64,000 nt of DNA from Lyophyllum atratum (GCA_014905825.1 JACGCN010000046.1:124001-188000); one strand, 5' to 3'; counted from the first letter of the stretch, positions 45,859-58,589 are shown. Made by a program: numbers and translations. Notes: generated from the sequence alone by a model not told the origin.

Positions 45859-48250
45859 GGATGAGCGGGATATCGGGAGAGAATGGACGAGAGTAGTCGA
45901 GGCTGTGTAGGGCTGTGTTGAAGCTCGAAGCTGCCAAACGTGAGGAATCATACTTGTGGTCATCTGATCTCAAAAGCTCAGACGCGTACGTAGACGCCCA
46001 AGCCATTATAAACGCCTTTACTATCGCTCCGCCAGCGGGAATGAGAACTCTCCCTTATTCCACCCTTCGTTCGTTAGTCACTCCAGAATTACTTATCTCG
46101 CATTGTTCACGCCAGAAGAAGGCACCGCCCTCGAGAACAGACTTTCAGCTAGCGCTTGAAGTATCACTCCAGGAACTCTAGTGAATAGGACTCGCGAGGA
46201 TTATAAACTGAATTACCTCAGAAAGAGCTTGAAGTATAAGACAAAACTGGGTCTCGACTTGATTCTGATAGGAAGCGTACAGGCGCGACTCGGAGTTATC
46301 CAGAATACTCACTCCGAAAACTCCCAGCAGCCTTCCCGCTGTTGAAGCCGCCTCGAAATCTTCGATGCCCAACAGACTGTCCCGAGTATTTGGGGTCCTG
46401 AGCCAAGCTTGACGTATATGTACGAAGCTCCGTGGGACGAGCGGACGATAACGTAGGCAGCGAATATTAGGGATCCGCCTCGCGGTGTAGCGTAGTTGGG
46501 GCATCGGTGCGGCACAGACTGTATTCTTCTTGTATGGACATCTGGGCAATCTAGCAAGAACGACGCACGGACCAACTGGGAGTAACCTGAGCTCAGGTAG
46601 ATGGGTGTGCGGTGTCCGCCATTATTACCATCTTACTCACTGGCCAGGGCGGTGGAGCTCAAAACAAAATCCCTATGTGGAGCTCGTAGGGCTTTTGAGG
46701 CTTCAGCGATGGTGCAACGAACCAGGTGGAATTGCAGGGAAGTGGCACCGAAAGTCCAGGGGCAAGTGAGATGGGACAGTGGGTAGTCAGAAGCGGCACA
46801 GAACCTGTAGAGTATCGTTGAGAAATGAAACTTCTCTGTTGCGTTCTCGACGGTTCCGAAATCGGCAGTATCAACGGCACGGGGGAGTCGTGAGCTCCGC
46901 CTCGCTCCCCTGCTGGAAGAGACGACATATCAACGTGAGTGGCGATAGATTGACAGTAATGTATACATACTAATATCGCACGGCCTATGTGTAGCCCCCG
47001 ACGCCCCATCCCTGATGGAATATGGATGGTTGTTTTCGATATCTTTCCGTCTCGGAACTTGCGACACGCCGGGATTGCACGGCAATCGCGTAAGTAATTG
47101 TCCTGGAGATTGCCTCAAGCGTCAACTTTCACAAGTCCAGTAACGATATACCAGTGACTCTGACCTCTAATCGGTATTGCGTGGTTTGAAAGGTATGGAG
47201 GAGGTGAACGTTTATTCCATATCAAGGTCGGACAATTCCGGCCCGATTTGCGAAGCCAAACAATCACGGTTTCTTATTATGTCCTTTCTTTCCCTTTTAC
47301 TGCCACAAGGATGTCGTCGACGCGACCGCCCTTCTCTTGGTCGCGGACACCGACTTGATGCGTCCGTATAGTCATTATAAACTCCTTGCACGACATTGCC
47401 AAGCTGCGTTCGCCTCGCACGCCCAAGTCTTGGCCGCCACTGCTCGTCACCGCTTGTAACAACCTTGCCACTGTCAGAGTTGAAGTAGTGGTGAGTTCAT
47501 TCATGTGGATGTTTATTCACGACAATACTACGACTAAAATATCGCTGCAGCAAGCACACTCGATGCAGCTGAAAAGGGATACGACGGCCATGAGGAGGTG
47601 GTTAGGTTGTATGTAGCCTTGAGTTGCCGGTCAGGAGACGCCAGACGCGAGATTGGCACAGCAACGCGTGAGTCATGTTTATATCTACTCATTTTTACTC
47701 CCCACCCTCTTCCGACCCCATCTGCTTTGTCGATCAGTCCACTTTCTTGTCCTCTTTCTCCGCCCCCGCTTCGCTATCAATGTCCCCCGCGTTTTCTTTT
47801 GCTTGTATTATTATCTACGTTTCTCGTCACCCATGCTAACCCACAATCCCACAGCCATAAGACCCAGCTTTGCCATCACCTACAGTTCTTAGGCACCATG
47901 AGTTTAGCAGCGAGAAACCCCGGATGCGGAGCCCCTACATCAATGGGTGAGTCTAGGTACTCTCTCTTGCTACCCGCCCGTCTCATTTCGCGCCAGTATT
48001 CACACAAAGCGTGTCCTTCTGCTCGATTCTCCTTTATACCACTTGTACCACCTATAAAAGCTGCTGACTATACGCCCATACACGAATCGCGAGTCCGGTT
48101 TCGATCAAATGTCTCTCTCACTGACAGCCGAAAGTACAACCTGACATGGTATTGACGCAACCTATGTCCGATAACTAAGGGAACGGGTGTGTGTAGGGCT
48201 CGCAGATGCAGTTTTCACTTTCAGCTGCTTGATATCACCCTGGCGTTTCT
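45859..48250. other. No recognised gene
   Basis: Several open frames of 60-185 codons (for example 46178-46549 minus, 47598-48155 plus) but none with a known domain. The first 150 bases form the leader of the NACHT gene, where its frame could also extend to an ATG at 45963. Hidden spliced genes are possible. Confidence 0.35.
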
Positions 48251-49489
48251 TCACGATCGCGTTTGGTCTGAGGGTCGCTGATATTCGAAGAGAATACCTT
48301 TGGAATAGAGCCGGGGAAGCGTTAGAGGGAATTGACTTGAGCGAACGGAAACGAGAACACGTTGTAATGGCAAGAAATGAGGCCCTCGGGCTAAGATTTC
48401 GTCTATCTGCGCCCAATTCTTTTTTAGGGTCGTGATATCGATATCCCAGTGGTCGGGCCGGATGATGATAGTCCGAATGTTATTCGTCGGAGGGATTGTC
48501 CGGAGAGCGTCGGCCATCCAGGATCCGGAGTTCATCGCTAGCCTGCACAGCTTAATCTCCAGCCATTCAAGGCTTAGAAGAGATCGCAAATCGGGATGTT
48601 GTTCCCCGAGCGGGGCTGCATCGAAAAACAGCAGATTTTAGTGTAATTGGACTGCAAGTGGTAGGTTGAACTCACCACAGTCTACACTTAGAGATAGTGA
48701 ATTCAATGTGGCTGCGGATAGATTGATTATCTGCTGACAGGATTCGAGGTCACCTTGATGATATATTGTACCCGAAAAGCCGCGCAAGCGTGTTAAAGAA
48801 AGAAGAGAGGTGGAATCTCGAAAGAGTTTGCTGTTTGGCACGTTGTTGAGAAGGATAAGAACGTCAAGGTACCCAGGGTTACTAAACGGTCGAATCGGAT
48901 GAGGCATTTCTGATGGAGGGTCATACTGGAGGTTGTCGTCCGGTTTCCGAATTTCTAGGTATCTTAACTGCGTGACGACGGTGCACAAATGGAAGGGTGC
49001 ATCTATCTCTATTATGGAAAGACGTGCAAGCATGGGTGAGCGCATGAGGTGGAGGAAATCTGTCTGGAGTGGGATCGTGACGTCCACCCATTCAACATAG
49101 GCATTCAGAGCGTCCAATTTGAGGGCTTGCAGCCTGGGTAGCGTCAGGGGCGCGCCACAGAAACCCATCGGATTCACTTCTTCTGAGAGCCCTAGTTCTA
49201 TGTCCACTTCAGAAGAGTTATCGTAAAAATGGAAGCACATTGATGTGACGAAGGAAGAAATGTACTGATTGGTTTCGAGGATACGATGAAGGAGCGAGTT
49301 GGTCGCTACCCTATCTGGTTTGAGGTGGATGTACAACGAACGGAAAAGCGCTCTCTGGGATGGCTCTCGGAAACACGAGGACACGAGACTGCACTCCAGC
49401 AGGGTCCCATTATCCCCAGCAAGCTCGTCGATAATGGTGTCAATGATCTCCTGCGGAAAAGCGAGTTGTGGACTCCACGCTGTCGTCAT
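48251..49489 (-). CDS. F-box-like protein (392 aa)
   Basis: Two exons, 49489-48676 and 48615-48251, with a 60-base intron whose removal keeps the frame. Residues about 8-50 carry a short F-box-like helix pair (LAFPQEIIDTIIDELA, LLECSLVSSCFREPSQRALF). The rest contains leucine-rich segments (LPRLQALKLDAL, LRYLEIRK, LLSLTRLRGF, LLSLEWLEIKL) as in the F-box proteins with irregular leucine-rich tails that are very numerous in Agaricomycetes. Such proteins recruit targets to SCF ubiquitin ligases. The substrate is unknown. The sequence looks complete. It could be a diverged member with no ligase role. Confidence 0.75.
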
Positions 49490-50070
49490 GAGAGCGAGAA
49501 GATGGCTATGTTGGGACAGCTGGGCGTTTGTCCTCGGTTATGATACTGGCAAAAGAGATGCGTTCCGATGGGTGTACGATGTCAAGATCAGAGGGCGATG
49601 GGAAGCGCAAAGGAGGCCCTTGAGTCGTAGGGTGTTTGGGCTGCCTTGTAACGTCGGTGCACAGTCAAGGGTGGGGTAGCGAAGGTTGACCTGTGCTAGT
49701 GAAACGGGAAACCTAAACTGAAGAAGAACTGGGATACCCACAGGCAACGACGAGTCAGTGAGTATGATGTGTCTGGTATGTAAGGAAGCAGTGTCCGAAG
49801 ACTTCGCAGTCTTTCAAAAAGTTGAACATGATGTCAGTCACGATCAGCTGACATCAGGGCCCAGCATTCCGCCCCTTCCACGTCGTCCTCCGGGCCCGCC
49901 ACCATCCCCGTCCCATCCATACCAAAAATTGCCATCCTGACATTGCCCATAGTGATATCGTCAAGGACGGCCCCGATATGTCGTCTACCGATTTCGAATT
50001 TTCAGCAGAACAGCGTCATAGAATTCACAGCATGAGCATTGATACATTACACAACAAATGAACAGACAGA
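49490..50070. other. Intergenic, no recognised gene
   Basis: Between the start of the F-box gene and the end of DBR1. Only short open frames are seen. Confidence 0.45.
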
Positions 50071-52057
50071 CTACGCAGATGACGTCGCCGCTACCTCTGC
50101 AGTCGCCGAAGCCGGAATGGGAGCGGGAGCCGGAGCAGAAACGCCCTTCGGCGGCGGATTAATCTTGTTGGGTATCTCCAACATCTTGCAAAACGCCTCC
50201 GTCTGCGGATTCGTATACCACGGCGCTACCACACCCAAAAAGAAACCCCACATCAGCACACACATCAAAAAAATGGAAAGATGGGGGGCGGGGAAACAGA
50301 AAAAAGACTGACGTTGCTGCACCCTCCCCGCCGGCTTCCTCCCCCCCTCCCCTTCCCTAATCGGCGGCGCCGTCATCACAAAACTCTGACACTCCCCCAC
50401 CGCCCAACTTCCATCGAGCTTCGGGGGTACGTGTTCGTGGACCCACTCGAGCTCGCGGGCGACGAGGGCGCGGGCGTGGGATTCGTCGGGGAAGGCGGAT
50501 TGGGTGCGGGTGAGGGAGAGGTTGGGGTGGAAGGCGCGGGTTATGGCGAGCCAGGCGGGGTCGTACGAGAGGGTTGGGGTCGGGGTTGGGGTTGGGGTTG
50601 GGGTGCTCGTGCTGGGGGTTGAGGAGGATGGGGAGGCGTCGGTGGATGTTGGGGTTTGGGTTAGGAGTGGGTCGGGAGTGGGGATGTCGAGAACCTGGGG
50701 TGGAAGAGTTATGAGCTAAGGATGGGGAAGGCAACCCGGAGAAGGACGTACCTCGAGGAAATGCCGTCTTGGCAGACATTTGTCTAGGGCAAGGAAGTGC
50801 GTCACAGAGGCGGGCATCAGGACGGGCTGCACCGGAACCGGTATTGAAGGCAGTGGTAATGCCACATTATCTTCCTCATCCGAGAGCATTATCTCATCGG
50901 GATTGCGGAGCAGGTCAGCGGTCTTCGGAGTAATCAACGCTTCAACGGCAACCTCGTCCACCTCGTCCAAATCATCGTCTATCACAATCTCGTCCGGATT
51001 CACCACCGCAACCGCCTCAGCCACAGCCACAGCCACAGCGCCATCCGCACCGTAGTGCGCTACGGTAGCTTCGAATCGCGTGTGCATGTGTGCTGCGAAC
51101 CACCACTTCGGCTGGAGCGTCGTTAAGAGGCCCATGAGTGGCGGTGACCCCAGGCGCCCTGAGTCGATGTCGGGCTTGAGGTATTTTTTGTTCCTGAGAA
51201 GCCCGTGGAGGTCTCCGTGGTGTTCGATACCTTGAGGCCAGTCGTGCGAGATGAAAATGTCCGGGGATGGAAGCTACGTAGGTTGTGATTTGGGGTTAGG
51301 GTTACTCGACGATGAGAAGAGGTGATTATTCACTAAAGAGAGCTTTCGAACGCAGTACTCGCGGATGTGGTATATGCTACGCATGGTGCCTTTGTCGTAG
51401 GGTAGCCTTTCGTGGTGGCCTGTCAGGGATATAGTTAGATTTCTCTCTAGGAGCTGAATCGTCGCTCGCTATGCACCTTGGCGGAAATCTTGGGCTTTGA
51501 ATATGCCGGAGGCACCAGAGATACGAATTCCGTTGACTAGAACGCTGCCGGCATGGCCGATGAAGTAGATGTTCGGTGCAAGCCATCCGCCATGGTATCT
51601 GCCAGAGTCAACGAAAAATGTCAGCAAGGATCGGCACGCGAGTTTAAGCGCTACGCACAATTCCCATAGGTAATTCGACGCTTCATGGTTCCCCCCAATG
51701 ACGATAGTCAATATTGGCGCCGTCTTCTCTCCCGAATAGTATCTTTACGGAAAAACAAACAAGGAGTCGGTCCTTGGACAGTGTATTGGAGAAAAAAAGC
51801 CATCCCACCTACTTGTGGAAGTCTTTCAGCTCCTTATACTTGTCCGGCGCCGCCATAACCTGGAGGTCTGGCCAGTTACGCATAGCTTGGAAATCCCCGC
51901 AAATGAGCAGGAGGTCGACCTTGTACCCGTTTCTAGCCTCGAGCTGGGCGATGTGCGCATAAATCGCGTCGAGATCGCCGTGGCAGCATCCTTCTACTGC
52001 AATCTAAAGAGAAATAAGCGAGATAGACCCAGTGTTGGATGGAGGACTGACCTTCAT
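50071..52057 (-). CDS. DBR1: RNA lariat debranching enzyme (515 aa)
   Basis: Eight exons on the minus strand: 52057-52052, 52003-51813, 51742-51659, 51598-51477, 51419-51334, 51273-50752, 50694-50313, 50225-50071. The frame is open throughout. The first exon codes only Met-Lys. Metallophosphoesterase motifs are all present: EGCCHGD (residues 6-12), CGDFQ (37-41), GNHE (83-86), SHDWP (172-176) and AHMH (224-227). The DBR1-specific parts [21 protein letters not shown] and [11 protein letters not shown] are clear, and the C-terminal domain carries [13 protein letters not shown] and [12 protein letters not shown]1 hydrolyses the 2'-5' bond of intron lariats in the nucleus. Two acidic, Ala/Val-rich and Thr-Pro-rich insertions lie between the catalytic and C-terminal parts. 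The Thr-Pro run comes from G-rich repeat DNA at about 50575-50615. Confidence 0.95.
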
Positions 52058-52988
52058 AGTGGTTGGAGGAAGGGTGTGGCTGTGTGACAGTGGTCACAAC
52101 GAATTTGCCCTGCTGTTCGACGTCAACCACGACCACCATGCCACTCCAGCCACCACCTGCCGCGACGGCTGCGATAACCTTGGGCTTTCGTTTTGCATCT
52201 CGAGTCCACCAAGCACACCTCAAATGATTCGATCTGGCTGAGCCCCGCGATATCAACACCTGTGGTTCATCTGAACCTTCTTTTTGGATGCAGGACTCAA
52301 TGACAACATGCACGAGTATACCAGGCCCACAACCGCGAGACTGCGATCTCTTTTCCGGCGTATCGTGATCGGATTTTGAGGAGTTGCGAATGTGTAAACT
52401 TGTGAATTCGGAGAAGTCAGGTGCGCTGGCACCACGTCTCCGCCTTCTTGCACTGGTTATCGATCGAAATTGGCAGGTGATCTGTAGGTTGGTTGGATTG
52501 ACAGGGGGCCGGGATTGACCCTCTGACCATTGAAGGATGTCCGCATAGAAGTCCGTGGCGAGAAGGGCATGTGCCTCAGCTCGACCTTCCTATTTCCTGG
52601 ACCTCATCATCGTACCAAGGCGGTCGCACGCGTCCTCTGGAATTATCTATGCCAAAGCCCACCTCTTATATGGGTCATTTGGGAGTGCCCTCTGAGAACG
52701 TCATCCCAGCCGTCAAGGTCCCAATCCTGGTCTCGGAATCGATCCCTCGATATGTCTTCACACCGTAAACTTGAATCAATCGATGTACGACTCAGATTAT
52801 CCCACAATAACCAGGAAAATACGCTCCTACCACTCTCGTCAGATGATGACTTCGGCGCTGCTCCGATGTCATTTTGGTACCATCTTCTCAGGCCGAAGCC
52901 CATTGTCAAAATCCGACTTCCACCAGCCCACTCCAACAGGTCACTTCATCCCAGGCACACCTGATTACTCACGCTGCGACGAAGATGG
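52058..52988. other. Divergent intergenic region between DBR1 and the first GFA gene
   Basis: About 1 kb containing both upstream regions. No further gene supported. Confidence 0.45.
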
Positions 52989-52996
52989 TATAAAAG
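52989..52996 (+). promoter_or_regulatory. TATA box of GFA gene 1
   Basis: TATAAAAG about 99 bases before the ATG at 53088. The second GFA gene has TATAAAAC at the same distance. Confidence 0.65.
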
Positions 52997-53087
52997 CAGC
53001 ACCAGCGGACTCCCAGCGGATTCCCCAGTTACTCACACCATCATATCGCTCTCTCACTAGACCAACCAGTCGACCTTTGAACTCACC

Positions 53088-53681
53088 ATGCCTCCTCTTA
53101 ACGGAAAGTGCCTCTGTGGTCAAACCACTATTACTGTTGGCTCCACCCACGAGGATCAGGTATGCATCCAGCATTTCCAGCTCCTCCGTATGCCAACTTA
53201 AACATCCACCTTTTGAGATCTTGTGTCACTGCACGGACTGCAAGCGGACAAGCGGCAGCGCCTTCAGCACCAATATCCTTGCTCCCCAGAACATGGTCAC
53301 CATCACCGGCCCTACCAAGACCTTCGACATGAAGGCTGCTAGCGGTAACACCGGTACGTTCCCACCCCTCGATTTTCATCATTTCTATACCTTACTGACC
53401 GACGATTGCGTCCTGTAGTGACCCGCATCTTTTGTGGCAACTGCGGAAGCGCGATCTCCCACAAGTCCGCCGTGTTCGGCGAGGCACAGGCTATCCAGAC
53501 TGGGAACTTTGACGCTTTTGCTGAAATTCCCATCAGCACTGAATGCGAGTTCATTTCACCTCCGTATCGTAAGGCCTCGGTTGACTGACGCTCGTCCGTG
53601 CTAGTGTTTGTAAAGGACCGATGGAGTGGCCTTGATCCTATCAGGAATGCGGGGCAGTGCCAGACCATGCCTCCAAGTTAG
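53088..53681 (+). CDS. GFA/CENP-V family protein 1 (136 aa)
   Basis: Four exons: 53088-53159, 53218-53353, 53419-53544, 53605-53681. Zinc-ligand cysteines of the glutathione-dependent formaldehyde-activating fold are present: CLC (8, 10), CHCTDC (27, 29, 32) and CGNC (75, 78), along with RTSGSAFSTN, AISHKSAVFGEAQAIQTGNF and the terminal FVKDRW. Members bind zinc and often glutathione. The name comes from bacterial Gfa, and most fungal paralogues have no proven substrate. The third intron starts with GCGAGT instead of GTGAGT but lies at the same position and phase as the GT-AG intron of the tandem copy at 54289, so a GC-AG intron is the best reading. Confidence 0.88.
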
Positions 53682-54189
53682 AGGGGCTTACTCGTTGTCA
53701 ATACCAATGGACGCTTGTATAGTATGATGTGTTTGTAAAGGCGGAATTATATGTTGCTCCGACATTTCGGCTTAAGAAACCTTTCGATTATCGGTGCAGC
53801 TAAGCCCGCGAGCGACCAGTCAAGGTTTCTATAGGCGTTTTTAAGATGTTCCAGCATGGTCCCCGCTGCGACGCGCTGTAGACCGTGCTTACCTTCTATC
53901 GTAAACAAGATCATGCAACTTGACCGTCTTCTCCGTCTTCTGTTCGCGGCGTTGCGGTACACTACGCTCTCCTTAGCGATCAGATCTTGTGGCCCTTCGA
54001 TATACGCGATCGACGACACCATTTAGGTTACGAATCGTAAGTTCTAGCAACCCCACGTCACTCCCTTCCTAACTAAGATTCTAAAAATACAGATTCCATT
54101 CAATCCAAGGCCATGTCTCAGAACGCGCCATCCAAAGCGGCAAATTCAAATTGAACGACTCAGTCGGTTTGTCACCCCGTCCTTTGCAA
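53682..54189. other. Spacer between GFA genes
   Basis: Includes the 3' end of gene 1 and promoter of gene 2. No gene recognised. Confidence 0.45.
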
Positions 54190-54197
54190 TATAAAAC
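54190..54197 (+). promoter_or_regulatory. TATA box of GFA gene 2
   Basis: TATAAAAC about 99 bases before the ATG at 54289, the same spacing as in the tandem copy. Confidence 0.65.
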
Positions 54198-54288
54198 ATG
54201 TTCCGGGCCCCCCGCCGACGTTCTGCCTCTCATCCCGATTTCTCTGCTGCTCTTGCTGCATCTCTAGCTCTAGCCACTCACGCTCAAC

Positions 54289-54916
54289 ATGACCACCAAC
54301 CATACACACCCACTGACGGGGCATTGTCTCTGTGGTGATACTACCATTATCCTTGATACGGAGGATACGGGCGAGCAGGTACGCATCACTACATTCGCCT
54401 TGGACTGTTCCCCTCTGTATGTATCCTCACACCTTTTTTTGGTGTGTAGGTCGCATGCCACTGCCAGGACTGCAAACGGACCAGCGGGAGCGCATTCAGC
54501 ACCAACGCCCTCGTCCTCCAGCGGGAGGTCACGATCAAGGGGCCCATCAAGACCTACGACACGAAAGGCCCCACTGGCAATACCGGTGCGTTCCCTTCCT
54601 TCCCCCCTCCCTTCCCCCTATACCTTTTGTTCCATCAACTGAGAGAGCACGTCAGTGTCGCGCATCTTCTGCAGCAAATGCGGGAGCGCGATCTCCCACA
54701 AGTCGCAAGCATTCGGCGATGCACAGGCGATTCAGACGGGGAATTTCACTGCGTATTCTCGGGTTCCGTTCCATAGCGAGCGTGAGTCGCTGATTCTGTT
54801 AGTAACCTCGGTGGTGTGCTGTATACTGACCGGTCGTCATCGTAGTGTTCACGAAGGATCGCTGGGCCGGAATCCCTCCTCTCCCCCATGCAAAACAGAT
54901 TGCTGCCATGGTGTAA
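54289..54916 (+). CDS. GFA/CENP-V family protein 2 (140 aa)
   Basis: Four exons: 54289-54378, 54450-54585, 54656-54781, 54846-54916. Exons 2 and 3 have exactly the same lengths (136 and 126 bases) as in GFA gene 1. Zinc-ligand cysteines: CLC (13, 15), CHCQDC (33, 35, 38) and CSKC (81, 84). Conserved KRTSGSAFSTN, GDAQAIQTGNF and FTKDRW segments follow. All introns here are GT-AG. Tandem duplication with gene 1 is clear from structure, promoter spacing and sequence. It is probably a small cytosolic zinc protein, possibly a glutathione-adduct enzyme. The substrate cannot be inferred. Confidence 0.9.
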
Positions 54917-55347
54917 AACTTTGAGCGCCGCTGTCGAAGTACGACAAATGTGTATTTGTATTTATTATAGAACAACTTGTGCAAGACGGGTCGTCATTGC
55001 TCCTCTTGTATCCGATTCTTATGACGTTCAGGCTTATAGGCCTCTGCACCTCGAAGATCACTATCATGCACCCTGAGAGCATTTCGACCTCGAGTCCCTG
55101 GAATCCACGCGGTTCAACGTCACGATTCACTTGATGGGGTTATGGATTAGCATCATGTTCACAGAAGTATCCGACAAGTGCCCTTCCTTCTCTATCATCA
55201 TACCCGTTCACGACCCTCAACTTTCGCGAGAGCAAGTAAGACAGTTGAGGTACATGATCAGCTTCTTCGCTTCGTGTTCCAACTTAAACGACGCGTCTCA
55301 TACAGCAACTGTCATCTTCTCATAGGTTTTCCGCAGCGTCCATTGAA
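54917..55347. other. Intergenic before the GNAT array
   Basis: No gene recognised. Confidence 0.45.
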
Positions 55348-56432
55348 ATGGAAGGAGAATCAAGGACTCGCCCGCTAGAGCGTACGCCTTTCATTGTAAC
55401 ACCACTAAAGTACAGTGCGCACTCTATCCTCTCTTGTCCACCTTCGACCTTGCTGATCGGCGATGGTTTTACAGGGCATGTCGTGAGGGCTGCCAGAACG
55501 TTCGTGGTAAGTGGTGCGCCAGACCCGTTTGTGCGGTACATCCGCAACGTGAGTTCCTCACCCCTCTCGCCCCGTTGCTTTTCTTGAGCTCCGCTATGAC
55601 GCAGGGACGCGAGTTGACCCTCTTTGAAAAGATTTCGGAGCGTCTCCGCATCATGCTCTACCTCTTGATTTGTATTCGCACGAAGGTAACCTTGACTGTT
55701 GACAAGGGCATATCCAATGTGGTAGGGTGGGTGGACTTCTAGGCACTCCGACGGTAGCTAACGCTGGTACCTTCAACTGCAGCGTACCGCCCAGCAATCC
55801 TTCGGATAAGAAGGATCTGGTCGCCAGGTTCGCGGAATTCCTCACTAGGATTTTGCGTTGGAGCCGCGACAGGATGGCGACAGATCCGGAAGAGCAAAGG
55901 GTGAGGAGCGGCTGGGACAAGATCTTATTTCCTGCATTCATAAGCAACAGCTGACGACCAAGATTTTTTAGCGAAGGAAAGAATTCGATGAGAAGGTCGG
56001 CGAAGCGGTGAAGCGTTCAATTGGGGACCGCGTCGAGAAAATGTGGTATATCGAGGGCCTGTGTACCGATCCATCCTTCCAAGGGCGAGGATACGGCGGC
56101 GCGGTACTTGATGCCATTACCACTCTCGTGCGTCGTTTCTTACCCTGAAGAAAGAATCGCTGAAAATGTGATGCAGGCCGACCAAGCCGGTCAGGCGACG
56201 TGGGTGGGGTCGTCCAACACTGAGAATACGAGGTTCTATAACGAGCATGCGTTTCACGCTGTTGACACGGTAGTTGTTGGAGATCAGAATCCGAAGTGGC
56301 ACGGAGAGCCTGTCCCGATCAGTGTTGTAAGTGCTGGCTTCTCTGCAACGCGCTTTGCTCAAAGTTCTGCAGATGGTAAGGGAACCAAAGCCGGTAGATA
56401 TGAAGCCTGGTCCTGCGGTGCCTGTTGCTTGA
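55348..56432 (+). CDS. GNAT acetyltransferase, array copy A (268 aa)
   Basis: Six exons: 55348-55548, 55605-55726, 55783-55900, 55972-56127, 56177-56326, 56373-56432. The joined frame is open. The acetyl-CoA-binding motif A is QGRGYGG (residues 184-190), preceded by the strand IEGLCTDPSF and followed by GAVLDAITTL. The C-terminal GNAT part has TRFYNEHAF, VVVGDQNPKW and a final short exon starting MVREPKP. The N-terminal half (RAARTFVVSGAPDPFVRYIRN) is shared by all four array copies. GNAT enzymes transfer the acetyl group of acetyl-CoA to an amine. The acceptor here is unknown. The second intron uses a GTGGGT donor. Confidence 0.82.
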
Positions 56433-57440
56433 ATTTCACCTGCGAGAGCGTATGCCTGCTTGTATGTCACGATCCGAGTAGAAGGGCTATTAAGACCAGC
56501 TTCGAAGTGATATGTTTAAACGGTATAGTGAGTGCGATACAAAGAGGAAAGGTCGTACGTTCATGTTTCGAAACCAAGTGTAACTTTATACTTTGAACGC
56601 CCCGAAATGGTACCATTTAACAGGAATTGCTGCATCCAATTGCTAAAAAATTAGGTTGCGCCATAATAGCGCTTACGACGAGATTTTAGTCAGCCCAAAA
56701 GCTAGGAATGAGGACGGGGATGGCTGGGTCTTTGAGCTTTAGCATCGGTTCCTATCTTTGGGCAGAAATCCTGCTTCGCTGTCCGGGAGAGAAATTGAGA
56801 GTGAAGGGACGTGAGGGTTGCGTGGACGGAAGTCGAGACTGGAGTGGGAGGAGGCGATGGGCCCGCCCGTGCCGGATTGAGCTCGGCCTTCCATCCCGAA
56901 GTCCGTGCGAACTTGAAGCTTGTGCAATCAAATCAATACATTTGCTCGCAAACTTCATGGACCCCTGCCTTCAAGGCTTGAGTCCCGCGATATCTGACTG
57001 CTCTTCTCCCTCCTCTCTCTCCTTGCCTCATCTCCGGAATCATGCATAGACTTGGACATCATTTCTTACAACATCAAGCTTATATCCATGTGTGCATGTG
57101 GCTTTAAGATGACGATAAATGATGGGAACATCACCACAAATCGGTGGCCCGGGCATACCGCGGTTCGTGCTGCGGCGTTGGCCATACACGCTGTTTCTCA
57201 CCTTCATCATACCTTCTTTCTGGACTACAGGGCATATACGCTAGTACAGGGGAAGACTATAAGGCATCGTCTCCGCAATTGTCAAGGGGAACTCATTCTT
57301 TGCAAGGCGAATCACCTCGTCTGTGTAGGTCTGTGTGCACGCTGCCTTTTTGCAACCTCACTTGATTTGGGTTGGTCAATTTTCTTGAGCTGAGCATTCC
57401 ATAAACAGCAGGCTAACCGCCCGAAGACTGTGATACGACG
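56433..57440. other. Spacer between GNAT copies A and B
   Basis: No gene recognised in about 1 kb. Confidence 0.45.
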
Positions 57441-58589
57441 ATGCTTAGTAGCGGGGGGAAAGGCGAGTTAAGCCCCAGCCCTTCAGATGAACCCACCGTC
57501 GCAGTGACGAAGATGAAATATGGTCTGCACACCCTCCTACCTGCGTTATACCTCCAACGCACTAAGGGTTCCACTGTTTCAGCGGACGTTCCAAGGGCGG
57601 CTAAGTTATTCCAAACAACATTCGCGGGGGATCCCATGTTTCGTTATATCCGTAATGTAAGTATCTCGCAGAAGATTCATTGAAACTACTTTCCTAAGGG
57701 CTGATCAAGTCCCTTGCTCTATCAGAATCGCGAAATGACCCGCCCACAGAAGATCATGGAGCTCTTCGCAGTTTCTACATATGTGGCTTCCATGATAAGG
57801 ACTCATGTAGCTCTGACGATAAATGCAGGGGTGGCCAATGTCACAGCGTGAGTAGGGAGCGGAGGGTCCAGCCCTCACTAGTCCTCACCACTAATCGCTT
57901 GGATTAATAGACGCCCACCAAAAGACCGTGACTGTCCTAGATTGGACCCTGTCGCGACGCTCTTTGAATGGCTTATGAAAGTACAGACCAAGATATACAA
58001 AGCGATGATTCGTGATCCAGAGGCTAAGAAGGTAATGCAAAAGACCGGCGTGCAGTGTCGGTATGGTTATTTACTTAACAAATCCCCTCAGCGTCAGTTG
58101 GAACTCGATGACAAGATGCAGAAAGCATTAGAGCGCGCACTGGGCGACTGCGCGGACAAGATGTGGTTACTAGAAGGCATATGGACTGCTGCTGAATATC
58201 AAGGACGTGGATATGGCGGCGCTTTGTTGGGTGCAGTTACCACGTTGGTAAGGCCAAGCCATTATTCTCGGCATGATTTGTTAGCATGCAAAGAAGTATA
58301 CTGACTGTTCGTTGGCTATAAGGCTGACGCTGCAGGGCAAAGAACGTGGCTCAAGTCCTCGAACATCGTAAACACAGCATTCTACAACGAGCATGGATTC
58401 AAGACAGTCGAGGAGGTAGTACTGGGCGACCAGAATCCGACATGGCATGAGAAGGCTGTCATCGTCAATATCGTGAGTTCTCAGCAGACTTGTCGACTGC
58501 CCTCTGCTGAGTGATGCTAGATGGTGCGAGAACCAAGATACTTGGACTGCAAGGCCGCTGGCGCGGTTCCTGATACCTCATTAGTATGA
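57441..58589 (+). CDS. GNAT acetyltransferase, array copy B (277 aa)
   Basis: Six exons: 57441-57656, 57726-57847, 57911-58031, 58092-58247, 58323-58472, 58521-58589. Exons 2, 4 and 5 have the same lengths as in the other copies (122, 156 and 150 bases). Motif A is QGRGYGG (about 190-196), within LLEGIWTAAEYQGRGYGGAL. The C-terminal half has AFYNEHGF, VVLGDQNPTW and a last exon starting MVREPRY. The N-terminal part has KLFQTTFAGDPMFRYIRN. It is intact and the clearest full-length member, so it anchors the array. Substrate unknown. It is in the same orientation as its neighbours. Confidence 0.85.

Noticed and set aside
50357..50779. Minus-strand Arg/Pro-rich frame of 140 codons
   Set aside because: Wrong frame across DBR1 exons 6-7 and their intron. 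The DBR1 frame matches the known family.
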